A stretch of DNA of 64,000 nucleotides from Mactromeris polynyma (Eukaryota > Mollusca > Bivalvia > Venerida > Mactridae), in contig JASFXZ010000001.1 of assembly GCA_032209605.1 (NCBI GenBank), positions 33,608,619 through 33,672,618 on the forward strand, in the 5' to 3' direction. The notes beneath the pieces were generated by a model. It worked only from the letters and a program-made list of their open reading frames with translations, had not been told where the DNA came from and searched no databases. Numbering within the stretch: the first letter of the stretch is position 1; each line of letters starts with the position of its first letter. Below are positions 12,901 to 27,900 of the stretch, one piece after another. Position numbers and translations under genes: made by a program.

Positions 12901-15900
12901 GCTAGGGTGGATATGTTTGTGATGTGTGTGTTACTACAATCATGTATCAGGCTAGGGTGGATATGTTTGTGATGTGTGTGTTACTACAATCATGTATCAG
13001 GCTAGGGTGGATATGTTTGTGATGTGTGTGTTACTACAATCATGTATCAGGCTAGGGTGGATATGTTTGCGATGTGTGTGTTACTACAATCATGTATCAG
13101 GCTAGGGTGGATATGTTTGCGATGTGTGTGTTACTACAATTATGTATCAGGCTAGGGTGGATATGTTTGCGATGTGTGTGTTACTACAATCATGTATCAG
13201 GCTAGGGTGGATATGTTTGTGATGTGTGTGATACTACAATCATGTATCAGGCTAGAGGTGGATATGTTTGCGATGTGTGTGATACTACAATCATGTATCA
13301 GGCTAGGGTGGATATGTTTGTGATGTGTGTGTTACTACAATCATGTATCAGGCTAGGGTGGATATGTTTGCGATGTGTGTGATACTACAATCATGTATCA
13401 GGCTAGAGTGGATATGTTTGTGATGTGTGTGTTACTACAATCATGTATCAGGCTAGGGTGGATATGTTTGTGATGTGTGTGTTACTACAATCATGTATCA
13501 GGCTAGGGTGGATATGTTTGTGATGTGTGTGTTACTACAATCATGTATCAGGCTAGAGTGGATATGTTTGCGATGTGTGTGTTACTACAATCATGTATCA
13601 GGCTAGAGTGGATATGTTTGTGATGTGTGTGTTACTACAATCATGTATCAGGCTAGGGTGGATATGTTTGTGATGTGTGTGTTACTACAATCATGTATCA
13701 GGCTAGAGTGGATATGTTTGTGATGTGTGTGTTACTACACTCATGTATCAGGCTAGAGTGGATATAATTGCGATGTGTGTGTTACTACACTCATGTATCA
13801 GGCTAGAAAAGATATGTTTGTGATGTGTGTGTTACTACAATCATGTATCAGGCTAGAGTGGATATAATTGCGATGTGTGTGTTACTACAATCATGTATCA
13901 GGCTAGAGTGGATATGTTTGCGATGTGTGTGTTACTACAATCATGTATCAGGCCGAGTGGATATGTTTGTGATGTGTGTGTTACTACAATCATGTATCAG
14001 GCTAGGGTGGATATGTTTGCGATGTGTGTGTTACTACAATCATGTATCAGGCTAGAGTGGATATGTTTGTGATGTGTGTGTTACTACAATCATGTATCAG
14101 GCTAGGGTGGATATGTTTGCGATGTGTGTGTTACTACAATCATGTATCAGGCTAGGGTGGATATGTTTGCGATGTGTGTGTTACTACAATCATGTATCAG
14201 GCTAGGGTGGATATGTTTGTGATGTGTGTGTTACTACAATCATGTATCAGGCTAGGGTGGATATGTTTGTGATGTGTGTGTTACTACAATCATGTATCAG
14301 GCTAGGGTGGATATGTTTGTGATGTGTGTGTTACTACAATCATGTATCAGGCTAGAGTGGATATGTTTGCGATGTGTGTGTTACTACAATCATGTATCAG
14401 GCTAGAGTGGATATGTTTGCGATGTGTGTGTTACTACAATCATGTATCAGGCTAGAGTGGATATGTTTGTGATGTGTGTGTTACTACAATCATGTATCAG
14501 GCTAGGGTGGATATGTTTGCGATGTGTGTGTTACTACAATCATGTATCAGGCTAGGGTGGATATGTTTGTGATGTGTGTGTTACTACAATCATGTATCAG
14601 GCTAGAGGTGGATATGTTTGCGATGTGTGTGATACTACAATCATGTATCAGGCTAGAGTGGATATATTTGCGATGTGTGTGTTACTACAATCATGTATCA
14701 GGCTAGGGTGGATATGTTTGCGATGTGTGTGTTACTACAATCATGTATCAGGCTAGAGGTGGATATGTTTGTGATGTGTGTGTTACTACAATCATGTATC
14801 AGGCCGAGTGGATATGTTTGTGATGTGTGTGTTACTACACTCATGTATCAGGCTAGGGTGGATATGTTTGCGATGTGTGTGTTACTACAATCATGTATCA
14901 GGCTATGGTGGATATGTTTGCGATGTGTGTGATACTACAATCATGTATCAGGCTAGAGTGGATATGTTTGCGATGTGTGTGTTACTACAATCATGTATCA
15001 GGCTAGAGTGGATATGTTTGTGATGTGTGTGTTACTACAATCATGTATCAGGCTAGAGTGGATATGTTTGTGATGTGTGTGTTACTACAATCATGTATCA
15101 GGCTAGAGTGGATATGTTTGTGATGTGTGTGTTACTACAATCATGTATCAGGCTAGAGTGGATATGTTTGCGATGTGACCTTTCTTGCAAAAAAATTGCA
15201 AATTTTGTGTGTTCAATAAAGTCGAAAAAATCAACAAAAAATCCGCCTGTGTACATTCCTCATTTGCAGAATTATGTTTTAACATAGTTAACTATTAAAT
15301 GTATCAATGTTCATTTTGGCCATTCGCAATATTTTACACTCGCTTCATGTCTGAAAATGTTGAATTGTGAAATTTTTGAATTGCAAAAGTAGCTGCTTAT
15401 ATAGTTCCATGTTATGTGTTCCAGGCTGGTTGTGGCAATGAAGAGTACATGGCTATATTTGAACAAATCCTTTTACCTGTTGCTTATGAGGTAAGTCCAC
15501 ATCTCAGTTTGACATATTTCCTGTAGTTTCCTGTTGCACTGATCAGTTCTATTGAAGATAGATAAGAAAGTGTTAAAAAATTAATCATTTAATTCTGCAT
15601 CAGTTGTGTTCCCTCATCATCATTAGGAATCAAAGGGCTGTTTGGATAAATCTCCATCATGAATTATCACTCGCACACCTGTTCAGTGTAATGGGAAATA
15701 TTATTAAAATTACCGGGTTTTTGTGCAATCAAACATTGAATTGGAATATCATTACATGTATATCTATAATATATTTGTGTTACACATGTAAATAAAAAAC
15801 ATCCTTATGTATGCTGACTGTACGGTATGTTGTATGGAATGTTGCTTTTAAGCACTTAACAAACACCAATTTAAAAAAAACGTGGGCCAGCTTACCTACC

Positions 15901-18900
15901 ATTTTAGTATTTAAGAGTCTGTTTAATTGATGATTCATGTTCAAATTTCAGTTCTCCCCAGAGCTAGTGCTTGTATCAGCTGGGTATGATTGTGCCATTG
16001 GTTGCCCTGAGGTATATACATTTAATAATTGTATGTTATTATTAGAAAACAGTTCAGCAGGTATCTTACAGGGCAAAATGAAATAAAGTGCAAAATTACA
16101 TTTTTGTTTCATAGTATATAAAAATTATGAAGCGAAAAATTAAATAAATTTTCTTACCCAATGTAATTTCTACAGGCCACTTACTGGAATGTTTCATTAC
16201 TCTAATGTTATGTAAATTTCATTTTTACAGCATTCTTGTCTTCAGTTACTTACAAATTATGATATGTTGATGTTAATTTGCATTCTCGTAAAAGGATGTA
16301 TTATTTGTGTCTCGTAATTAGTCTTCAAAAGCTAAATGTAATGATTCAGTGCTTGAATATTAAACTTTGTGAAAGATACACAGCCATTTGTTTTTCAGGG
16401 CAGAATGGAAGTGACCCCAGCTATGTTTGCTCATTTTGTTAGTTTATTGTCAACATTTGCAGATGGAAAAATTTGTCTTATTCAGGAGGTAAGTTGTGGG
16501 TTACGTTGGACATTAATACCATTATTCAACAGTATTCAGCTACGTACTGCGGTCTGTTGACCTAACCTGCGTTCTCAGTAGTAACCTGTTTGTCCTCAAG
16601 CAACTGAAGACTTTCCGCACATGAATCAGAGGTGAAGGTCAATATGACTTTGGATTAGGAAACAATGTTATATTGTTTATGGCCCCACACTATACGCAGA
16701 ATGGTAAAGGGGCATAAAAGTGTTACCCCTGTTTTTCTATCTTTCCATCTTTCCATCCATCCATGTCAAAAATTGGTTTCCTATCGGTGACTCTTGAATG
16801 GATTGATGGATTCTAGTCATATTGAGCACATGAGTAAAGGATAATAAATTATGGGCCATGTATGATTTTGACTACAATCCACCAAGTTTTGGAAGTGTTA
16901 CAGCCCTTTCTGACATAAACAATTGATTCTGATCATTAATGCTTGAAAGGGTGGATGGATTCAAATAATATTGCTTCAAAATTATATAGCCTTTACAAAC
17001 AAAATATGTGCATTCTACTGAAAGGCCCCATAGCAGGGGCATCCGTGTCTTATGGGTGCATCTAGTCTCCTATTTGTTGTTATGAATTAGTTTGAAAATT
17101 ATTGCATATTTTTGCATTTTTTGGTTGTAGAAGTCTACATTCTATGTGTGATGTACCAGCATTTTTGTTTAATACTTTTATTTGATATACTTAAAATCTG
17201 TATTATAGTAGCTAATGTATTAATGTTGATATACTATAAACCTTCGTATAAGACTACCTGATGTTAAGGCCTCTTCAATGATAAATTGTACTTTCATGGA
17301 CTAGTTTCAAATTTTGTTTTCATGTTTTAACTCATTAAATTCAGACCATATCACTGTCAAGACTGACTTCCCCTAGAACCAAAGGCGTTCTTATTATTGA
17401 GGTTCCTCTGTAATCATATTTTATATTTCAGGGTGGTTATTGTATAAAGTCCCTGGCAGAAGGTATTGCATTATCACTGAGGGCTCTGTTAGGAGATCCT
17501 ACTCCTTGTGTTGAACCATTTAGAAAAAGTCACCCAAATAACAGGTGAAGTTATACTTTGAATTTTGTTCAAAACCGTCTTATTGTGACTTAAAATATTA
17601 ACCATTGTAGTTCATTGAAGTCTTTATTTTGTTAAATGTAGTTTCCATTTCTGGCCGTACCTCAAGTCTTGAAATGAGCCTTCCATGTACTTTATAAGAG
17701 ATAAAGTTCATGGCATGAAATATTTGCAAATTTGGAAAATTCAAGCTTGTCATGTAAATAGCCCCAATCATAGTTTACTTTGTTCGCAGAAGTACATTTT
17801 CATATATATTACTATTCAACAACAAAAATACTTATGTCTGTGATTCACAAACATTTTTGCTTGAGAAATGTCTGAAATGGCTGATTTGACTTATTGACCT
17901 GTTAAAATAACTACCTATACAGTAATTGTCCTTTTATTTTTCTACATAACCACTGATACCCTGACATATATATTTCCAGTACTGTGGAAACCATACTGAA
18001 TGTAATCAAGGTATTGAGACCATTTTGGAAATGTCTACAATTTCAAGATTTCCTACAATCTGAAGAAGAACTTGATGGAAGTACATTACTGAATCTTCCT
18101 CCCAAGTACGGAGTGTATACATTGCTGCTTATTCCCTACCTCTATTTTAGCGATTGCATGACATTCTGGACGTTTGCTTATACGTTTTCTTTCCATTAGT
18201 TATCATATATTTCAATGTTTCTGTTTGATTGATGACACATATTAATTGATATATGTTAGATATTATAATATATGATACTTAATTGTACCATCAAGTGTTT
18301 TCAAGTCTTTCACTGTTTGTTTTAAAAATAATTGTCAATTTATTACCAACTGTTCTAACGCTTGACCAATTCTTTAATTCTTGTTGTAACTTTCAGCTGT
18401 TATAATTCCTTTCTTCTGTGAAAATTTCATAAATAAATAATCTGCTGTAGTTAGGAAACTACATATCATAATAAATAACTATTTTATGTCTTATGATCAT
18501 TGTATTTTGTCCATCTCTACAGACCAGGAATCAAATTCTACTCAGAAGAAATGCCGACAACGTTTGATTTATTTGCTCCATGTTATGACGAGGATTATGA
18601 AAATGTGAAGGACACATTACATGCTAGAATTGATTCACTCATCAGCGACACTGACCTCACCGTGGCATCTAACAAGTAGGTTATAGAACTAGGTTTTAAA
18701 AACAGCGCTACCTTTCTAAAATTTGCCCTCTTTTGAACAACAACCTCTTTTCAACAATAGTATCAAGTTTTTCTGTAATGAAAATTTACTACCTGGTTAA
18801 CCTCTCTGGACCATGGTTAACATGCGGTGTCTTTTTTTGTGATATTGTTATATCTCGTACAAGAACGAATCTTCAAAACATCCCAATACTGTCTATAAAT

Positions 18901-21900
18901 CTGTATTTGATGAATTTATTTGATGTACATTTTTTACATTAACATAACCCTCCTGTCATGTTTTGTACTATTTAGAAATGATACAGTATATAAGTAATAT
19001 TTGTATGCTTGAAAAACTAATAATTGTTATATTACATCAGTTTATTATTTTGTTAACAGGGTGTGTATTGTTAGTGATGATAGAATGTTGTTACACAGGG
19101 ATCTGTCCAGCAGGTTGGTACTGTTTTAACATAATCATCCACAGATATATGGCAACACATTAGATGAACAATAATGATTTTGTATTTGCTGATATTTTTT
19201 TATTTCTTGTTTGTCAATAATTTAACAGAGAAAGAATATAATTATGTTTACCCCACACAGGAACTGTGTATGTTTTCTATTCCATTTCATTGATATGATT
19301 ATTTGTAAGTGGTAGATACTGTAATGAAAGTTTCTGATGCTAGTAGATCAAGTGTGCCATGTTTTCTATGATTTTCCGGACATAAACATCCTACTTTATA
19401 GCTATTCTATCAGATATTCAAACAGGAGGAGTTGATTATTTAATTATTCTTTATAGAAAAGGTTTTAATAATTATTTATTCATGATGGATTTTGATTTCT
19501 TAAACATTTTGTCCTATGTTATAGTAGCTTTGAGGAATCTGATGAAAGACTGTCTGTATGTTTGGACAGACTAAAGTCACAAGGTTTATGGCAGAGATGT
19601 CATGTACTTCAGGTAAATGCAAAACCTTTCCTAACATCTTGAATCAACAACAACAGTTGTAATGTTTCTTCTTTTATCAAATTTCTATTACTGTTATGAA
19701 CTTTGGGGACTTTTTATAGGTGGATGTAACCAACGTAGTGATTGCTATTCTTCGTTATGCAAAGAAATTGTCCATTCATAGTGATTGGTAAAACAGAGCA
19801 CAATAAAACCAGAGGATATGTTTTGGTCTTTTCTGTTTCTTTGAGAACAATAGTAATTAAACAAATTTTAAGATTTTAAAATTTTAAGCCAATGAAAACA
19901 TGTTTTGGAAAATATTGGCCAATAGGCATGATTTACACAATCATGGTATTTTCTCAACTAGTTTGAATCCACAGTGAGTTGGTAAATGAGAAACTAGACA
20001 ATGTTTGTGATATATTTATCAAGAAATGACATGTCTGTGTAATTTAAAGTAGAATATTATACCATAATAGCGTTGTCAAATATAGATAATTCATTATCGT
20101 CTGAAATATTTTTTATTAATTTTCTACTGAACTTAACATTACAGGGTAGGGAGGCTACAGAAGAGGAAATAGCTTTGGTTCACAAGTAAGATATAAACTT
20201 GAACATAAACCACAATTGTCATGTACTTATGACGATCTGACCCTGATTTCACATAACAGCTCAAATGAGACCTTTCTCAAACTCAGTTTGTCAGAATCTT
20301 ATTTTTAAGTTTTATAAATAATATAGCCAATCACAAGAGCTGGTATGTGAACAAGGCATACTAATACCACTATCAATGAAGACAGTTATTGTTGCATTAT
20401 TTTTATTATATGATAAGGAAATATCTAATTTGAGTAAAATCTCAATTTGACCAAAATTTGACTTTGTTAAACCAGGGCCCGTATGCACAAACACTTTAAG
20501 ACTGAAACTTAGACTTAAAATTTGCAAATGTTATAGTTACCAGCCTTTCGTTTTCGTTCAATCTGAATGGATGAAATTTTGTCAGAATTATCGGTGTTAC
20601 CCATTCTATATTTTTGCCAACTTGTACCATTTTAAAGTCTATATCTGAGAATTAGTCTTAAAACGTTCGTGAATATGGGCCCTGGGTTTGTTCTTGTGAT
20701 TATGAAATGCTGAATATGAAATGATTATGGGTAGTTTTTGTTGTTTTCCTGACTGTTACGTGTACATTTGTACCTGGATAACAAGATTCCAATACAAATT
20801 GACCACTTTTTAATGATTCTGATCCTTATTTATGAATATCATCCTGACATACTTACTGTTAATCCACAAAATATTTTATTTGCTATTCATTTTACTGATA
20901 ATACTGTTATTGTTCAAATGCCATATCTGTGAGCACTTTTTCTGTGCTTGTATGACAATTTCTAATTAAAGCTTTTAGTATCTTAAGATTGTCTTTATTG
21001 TAGACCAGAGTACATTCGACTGTTATCTAAACTAACCAGGTTGTCTGATGAAAGTGTGATAAAATATCAAGAGACGTTCCGATCACTATATCTCTGTCAG
21101 GTATAGCATAAAAGCAACTTGATTGCAGAAAAAAACTATTTTTGATGTTTTGTGTCTGTTGAGGATCATATTTGAGGAGTGAGTGAATGAATGATACATG
21201 ATACTTGTAGACCCGATACTATCTTCAAGCATTTGCTCGGAAAACTATTCTTAGCTACAAAACGATCTGTTTTGGATTGCTATTTATAACAAATTATTTT
21301 CAGATTCTGCATTAAGAACAAAAGGAGTATTGGTTTCTTAATAGGCAACAAAGAACTTTAAACTGTTAGTCCATGTTTTAAAAATTAAAGACAGACTTAA
21401 ATTCTCAGAAAGCCATTATCTAAAAATTGAATTTTGAGATTAAAAATGCTTACCAATTAAGCTGTTTGTGAGACGTTGTTGCATACATTTCCTTGTACAA
21501 GAAAAGTGATATTTAACTTGAGATAATTCTCAATATGAGTACATGTATTTGTTAAACTAAGGCAGCACTACTATTATCATATGTATAGAAATATTTATGT
21601 TTGATGATGTTTAATGTCGTTATTCAACAATTTTCGGTTATGTATGGCAGTCAGTTGACCTGACCAGTTTTCCTGGAATTGATTCCTACTGCAAGCAGTT
21701 GACAAATTCCACACATGAATAGAAGGATTTTAATGTAAAAAAGAATATGTGCGAATGTTCTTCTTATTGTTCTTAGTGGGTTAAACCATTTAATGCACTT
21801 TATTGTTTCAGGAAACCTTCCAGGCATCAAGTGTAGCTGTTGGAAGTTTGTTGAATTGTGTGGACAGTGTCATCTCTGGAACAGTAAATAACATGTTTCG

Positions 21901-24900
21901 AGATATATCAATATCCTATTTCATCTGCCATATTTTTTGATATTTTATTTCCGGTTTATATATGAACACAACTTACATGTTGATATGACCATGATGTACA
22001 ATCTGATATGAATATATTTTATATTTTCACAAGAAGCATCCCATAGTCTGTTGTAGGTCAATATATGTGGATATGTTTGCTGTGGCTAGAGTAGCATCCA
22101 GCCATTATTCCGATATCTTCATAAACTGCCCCTGCTTTGTAACTCTCGCATAACTGATGTTTTTAGACAGGCAATTTGACATGCACCTATAGTCATTTAG
22201 CCAATGAGCAAGTCACTCACAAAGACATGCTTATGTCCAATAGTTAAGACAGCTCATATGTGAACAAAGATTACAAAATGTTTACTGAGTAATGAGCTTT
22301 CACTGCTTCAGACAAACAGTATCACAGAGAATAATAACACTGATTACTGAAACTGTGTCGTTGGCTAAATCAGATAAGTTTAACATGCTAGATATCAAAC
22401 TACATGTTTTTTTTTTTAAATCATTGCGTGAAATGTAATGGCAGTGGAATCAAAGTACTGTGTGGGAACTTGTGACTAGAGCATGTTATCATGCAGGTTT
22501 TGATGTAAGCAACATAAATGTAATGTTCATTCTCTTCCTGTCTGATTTTCAGTCACAGAGTGGTGTTGCTGTCATACGGTGAGTGTAACTGTACTAGCAT
22601 AAGTAATAGAAAGCACACTGTGCAGAAGTATGACTATCATGCAGTGGAATGTTGTTGTAGTTGCTTCTCATTCATTTGCTATTGTTTTCCTGAATAAATA
22701 TTAAGTTGCTATATTATATATTAATGAGTGATAAGAGAGATCAATTTAAATTAATGTTCTATATAATGGAGATGTATTGGGAAACTAATAAGAGAATATA
22801 TGGTGTAAAGTTGTAGGTTTCAGTGGAAGATATAACAATTCATCCAGTGAACATCGGACAAAATATTTTCATGAGTGACAATTTAAGTACTAATTGTTTT
22901 CAATCTTTCTCTGAAACAAACACTTTTTATTTTATGCTTTTCAGAAGATTTTAAATCATTAATTAGATACTAAGTGCTTTAAATATTATGCCAGTGTTCT
23001 ACACGATTTCATGAGACGTTGTTGTGCTAAAATAGTTCTCCCAAAATAGTGAGATATCAGGATACAGTCTACCAATATATTTTGGTAAACCACTGAAAGA
23101 GGGAAATAAAGAAATATACAGTATAGAGAGTAATACATTATATACAATGTATTATGAAGGTCTTACAAAGACTGGCTTTCAGTTTAAGATATAATATAGT
23201 CTTGAGTTTTTATCCAAATTTGCTAAGTAATAATTTCGAGAAAATAGCATTGTGCATATATGCCTTCATATAGACAAACTCGAAAACACTGCATAAAACT
23301 TTTTTAAATGTTTCCTGGAACTGCGAAACACAAGTCTGAAACAGGTATTTCCTCTGCAAGCGCTAATTGGTACCTAGGTCAGAAAATACCTGTATCAGAC
23401 CCTTGTATGCGCGGTGTTGGAAAACATGTGAGTTAAATGACAATGCTGTGTTGTAGACTACATCTGTATGAAGGCATTCACCACTGATTTCTCTTATTGA
23501 CTAAGCATATTTTGATGGAGATGTCAAGACTACAGGGTATGTACCTTAAAGCATGGATGATGTATTCAGAATAAAAACAATGGTTTAAAAAATGCTGTCT
23601 GTAGAAATAGTTGTATAGTTGGATAGTTACTATGAGGAAGAATTGAATGATTGAAGAATCGAAATAACGCTAGGTTAAAAGGTGTGGATGATGGGGGAAA
23701 CCCTACATTTATACTTATGTTTCTGCTGTCTAAGTACTATGTGTGATCATCATTTACATTTGAACGACACATTATATAGGTATTATAATCTATTTAAGTC
23801 CACCAGGTCATCATGCGGAACCCAATAATGGTCTTGGATTCTGTATATTTAATAATGTTGGGATTGCTGGAAAGTACATACAACAAAAATATCCCGACAA
23901 AAAGTAAGTGTTAAAAAGCTACTTGTTTTAGTTTACTTATCAATACATGACTATAACTATTTAATACAAGTTTATCTGTAAATAGTGGGTACAGTCAGAG
24001 TTACTTCAGGACTAGGTCAATCAACCCCATTGGGTTCAATATAAATTTTATTTGAAAGCTGCTGTACCAGGCATTGGTATAAGCCATGTGGTGCATCTAT
24101 CTGTGAGACATGTTAAAATTATTTAATTATTACAATGTATTATATTTTGAGTTGAAGAGCACATAATCGTACTAAGATTGAGTATGTAACAAGATTTAGA
24201 TCTTCTAGCACTGCTGTCAGTGTTCACACTGTTACTTGATTGTCAATTAGCAAAAAATTGAAATATTTAATATAAGAAAAATCTCAATCTGAATTTGTTT
24301 ATAAAACTTGGACAAGGTATGGTTGTTATAAATGTTGCATTGTTATTCACAGGATACTTATTGTTGACTGGGATTTACATCATGGTAATGGTATCCAGCA
24401 TTTGTTCTATAATGATACCAGGTAACATACATGTATGATATTGTATGTTCTATTGTTTAAGTATCACGGAAATGAAGCTTGTGTCAATGTTATTCTACCC
24501 TTTGTTCTCTTCATAATAGTAATGCTTTGATATTTTGTTTGAGTTTATCTTCAATTATAGTGTTATGAAGAATATGTCCCAACTTATGATATATTACATT
24601 TGACTTGAGGATATTTTATTGATCACTGGAACTGTAGGAATGTAGCAGTTGTCTTGTGATCATCTTCATCTACCTATTGAAATGTTCGTGAAGTAAGAAT
24701 TAAGCACCAATAAGTGATGACCACGTGTTTGACTTATTTTATAGATGTTTCAGTGCTATGACTTTCTCAGTATATACAATTTCAAAGTGAATAAACCTGT
24801 ATAGTTGAGGTCCAAGTTGAATGAACATGTGCACTGAAATTGAATATTAACATATCTAAAATATCATTCATGAAGGAAATACAGATGGATGGGTTGTTTG

Positions 24901-27900
24901 GCTTTGTCAGGTTCATCAACATTTGTAAACAAATAAGATGACAGTAATAACACAATAATCTATTCACAGACCGTATAGACTAAGAAGGATTACTGGGGCA
25001 TGAAGCATAAACATAACTCCAGATCTAAACAGTTTATTATACTTGCAGTGTTTTGTATATTTCACTACATCGTTATGATTATGGTGAATATTTCCCCGGA
25101 GGAAAGGCAGGATCTCACGTACACACTGGTGGAACTGATGGTCAAGGTCATAATGTCAATATTGCCTGGAATCATGTAAGCATTTGCAGGCAGAAAATGT
25201 AAATTTTCTCAGAACAAGTTACAAGTTTTAATCTTTTTTGAATTTCTGGCTTTAGTTGTAGAAATTTGTTACAAGTACATGTATATATAATTATCAGTGA
25301 ACATTTGCAACGAACTACATTGTCCAAGTTTTATACCAAAAAATCAGTTGAAAATATTTTGATGAATTTCATATACCCGGTAGTTCATACTATTGTGTTA
25401 GATGTTATCTATATTGAAGAGTGAATGTGAAAACCAATCTATCTGCATATAAATGAAGAATGAAATACACTTGTTTTGCACTGAAGTTACATTATGTCCT
25501 TCACATTTCAGGGTTCACGTTGTGACGGGGATTACATATCAGCATTCCAACAGGTCGTTCTCCCTATTGCTTATCAGGTATTGTAACATGATCCACATCA
25601 TTCCTAATACAAACATAGAACGAACCCTTGTACGTATTATTCTACAATAAAATATACCTCACTGGTAACTCTGACCTCTTCGCCAATCATAAAATACTAA
25701 AGTGTAAAGTTCATCTAACAAGATGGGGTAGATTCTACATTATCAAGTGAGCATGAGTGTGTGATATATGACCAGGTTTTCACATGCATTAACTCGAGAA
25801 AACAGTAGTTAATTACCGTTCCTTTAGTGACGTCATTTGGATGAGAATATTTCAATTGTGGTTGAATTATAGCGCATCCAAACTTTTTCCCCATATTTTA
25901 TTTACTGAAATATAACATTTTCATTATTTGTTAAATGTAGTGGAACAATAGTGGAAGAAATTGATACATGTATCTAGCTCTAATGGTGGATACATAGTTT
26001 TGTTTTTACAAAAACAACCTCTAGATATAAGAGAATTATTTACACAAGTATCCAGTTTTATATAAAACACGTAGTTACATCATTTGAACTGCTGTGATCT
26101 TGAGAGATACCCACTATAGTGATACTTTCTGTATTGTGTTTTAGTTTGGACTGGATATTGTGCTGGTAGCTGCTGGGTTTGATGCTTGTATAGGAGATAA
26201 ATTGGTATGAATCTGTTACAATATATCGAGAGTTTACCGCATCACTATCCTTACTCCTATGTATTTATATAGGAGTAAAGATGGTCTTGCACTGATATAT
26301 AATATGACATTAATAATATATGTATTAATTACATGATGAAGAAATAATTAAAATTCAACAATAAACTGTTCATTTTTTCCAGAAGTAATATTAAATTCAA
26401 TGCATTGAAACCCAAAATAGTTTATTTGAATATTATGTTGTGCTGCAAGGTTCAGGATATTCAGTTTCCAAAGATGAAATTTCATATGATTTCTTGCCAT
26501 AGAGAAATATGTGTATATGAGATTTGTTGTGCATGTTCTTTCCTATTAAGGCTTGGGTTTTGATGATGCAAATTATATATTTCCAAGATCATTGTGTCTT
26601 CCTGCTCAAATATTATATTATTACCTTATTATCATATTGGGTGAATATTATACAATTATGGACTTTTAAACTCTGTTTAGATGAATCAATGAGCCGAGTA
26701 TTTTAATTGAAATAACTTATGTTTATAGGTTGTTTATACCTGGTGCTCACGTAAAATGATCTCTGTCACTGAATCATGCACTAATCATGGTCATCGGAAA
26801 TGTGCTTCGGCAAATATTGAACAAATATAAGAAACTGACTGCCATATAAAAAAAGCTCATTAGGATTCCCCTGTTGTTATTATAAACCAGTAAATATCAC
26901 TGAAAATTAGTGAATTTCCCATACTATGGACTTGAATTTTTTTTAATCCTGGACCAATCGGAAAGCATTTGTTTTTAGATTATGTATTATTATCACATGG
27001 TTTATAAATGGTGAATCTTTCAGGTTACTGATAGAGAGAAAAAAGTTTTACTTCTTTTCAAGTTTTTTATGTTTTTTTCTCAAATTAAATAATTTCTGCT
27101 GTTATCAGATCTTCATGCATGAGTGCAGTAACATTGATTCTAACAATGTGTTGACATTTCAGGGTACATATCAATTAACTCCACAGTGTTTTGGACATTT
27201 AACACAAATGTTGAAAACTTTAGCGAATGGAAAAATAATCTTATCTTTAGAGGTAAATATAATCGTCAGGTTATTTTTATATTTATGTAGTTATGTCTGG
27301 ATTTTTACTTATCAATGTTTAGTCCCGGAGGTGGGAGGTGAGAAGGAATACATGGGACAGAAGACGATTCCAAACAGGTGTGAATTTGACATGCAGAAGG
27401 ATTCAGGGTCCCAGGAAATAGACTTTGGGTGAATTTTAATAGATCTGAGACGTGGGGAATTAGCATCCGAGGTAGGGAATTAGACAAAATGCTCATCTCT
27501 AGGGTGGGGGATTAGACCCCAAAAAAGGACAAATTGTCTAATTCCCTCGGGTCAGCCCTCCGCCCTCCTAACCCGGTCTGGGGCAAACATTCATAAGTTC
27601 AGTAGTTTGAATTTACTTATTTTACATCAATTGTAAAACAAGTTCTGACTACTTATATAAATTACTCTCCTATATCTGAGTATATGGCTTCCTAGGTTTC
27701 CAACCAGCGCTCACACCTTATTCAGGGATGGTGAAGTTAACAGTTTGGCCTCACCCTAGGTGGGATTTGAACACAATACCAGACTGGGTCAGGTGCTCTA
27801 CACCACTCAACCACCATTCTTCCCTTGGTCTTGATTTATTAATTTAGAAGAATGCATTAGGATACTGTTATTTGTTCACTCTGCATGGTATGTCAGATGT

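Larger units (their letters stand above)
3210..17544 (+). other. Deacetylase domain 1 of the HDAC gene (exons 2-11, residues about 10-345)
   Basis: Catalytic set is complete: H139/H140 in RPPGHHA, zinc ligands D177 and H179 in DWDVHHG, zinc ligand D270 in SAGYD, and catalytic Y310 in EGGY. Residue E277 (GCPEG) sits where HDAC10 has its gatekeeper glutamate and HDAC6 domain 1 has lysine; numbering runs a constant 3 ahead of zebrafish HDAC10 (as I recall it) from the His pair to the Tyr. The L1 loop after W25 (N26 to E31) lacks the P-x-C-E motif of vertebrate HDAC10 and has the shorter length seen in HDAC6. Exon lengths from residue 57: 138, 72, 131, 69, 127, 66, 60, 90, 113 nt. The domain is predicted active; the substrate is inferred. 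Confidence 0.88.

Noticed and set aside
10829..15177. Possible CRISPR-like array
   Set aside because: Units are contiguous with no unique spacers, and the DNA is a eukaryotic intron.
11073..15287. Many overlapping 60-85 codon frames of the type [15 protein letters not shown]
   Set aside because: They are shadows of the 50-bp minisatellite in its three phases; they repeat with the array and carry no independent signal.
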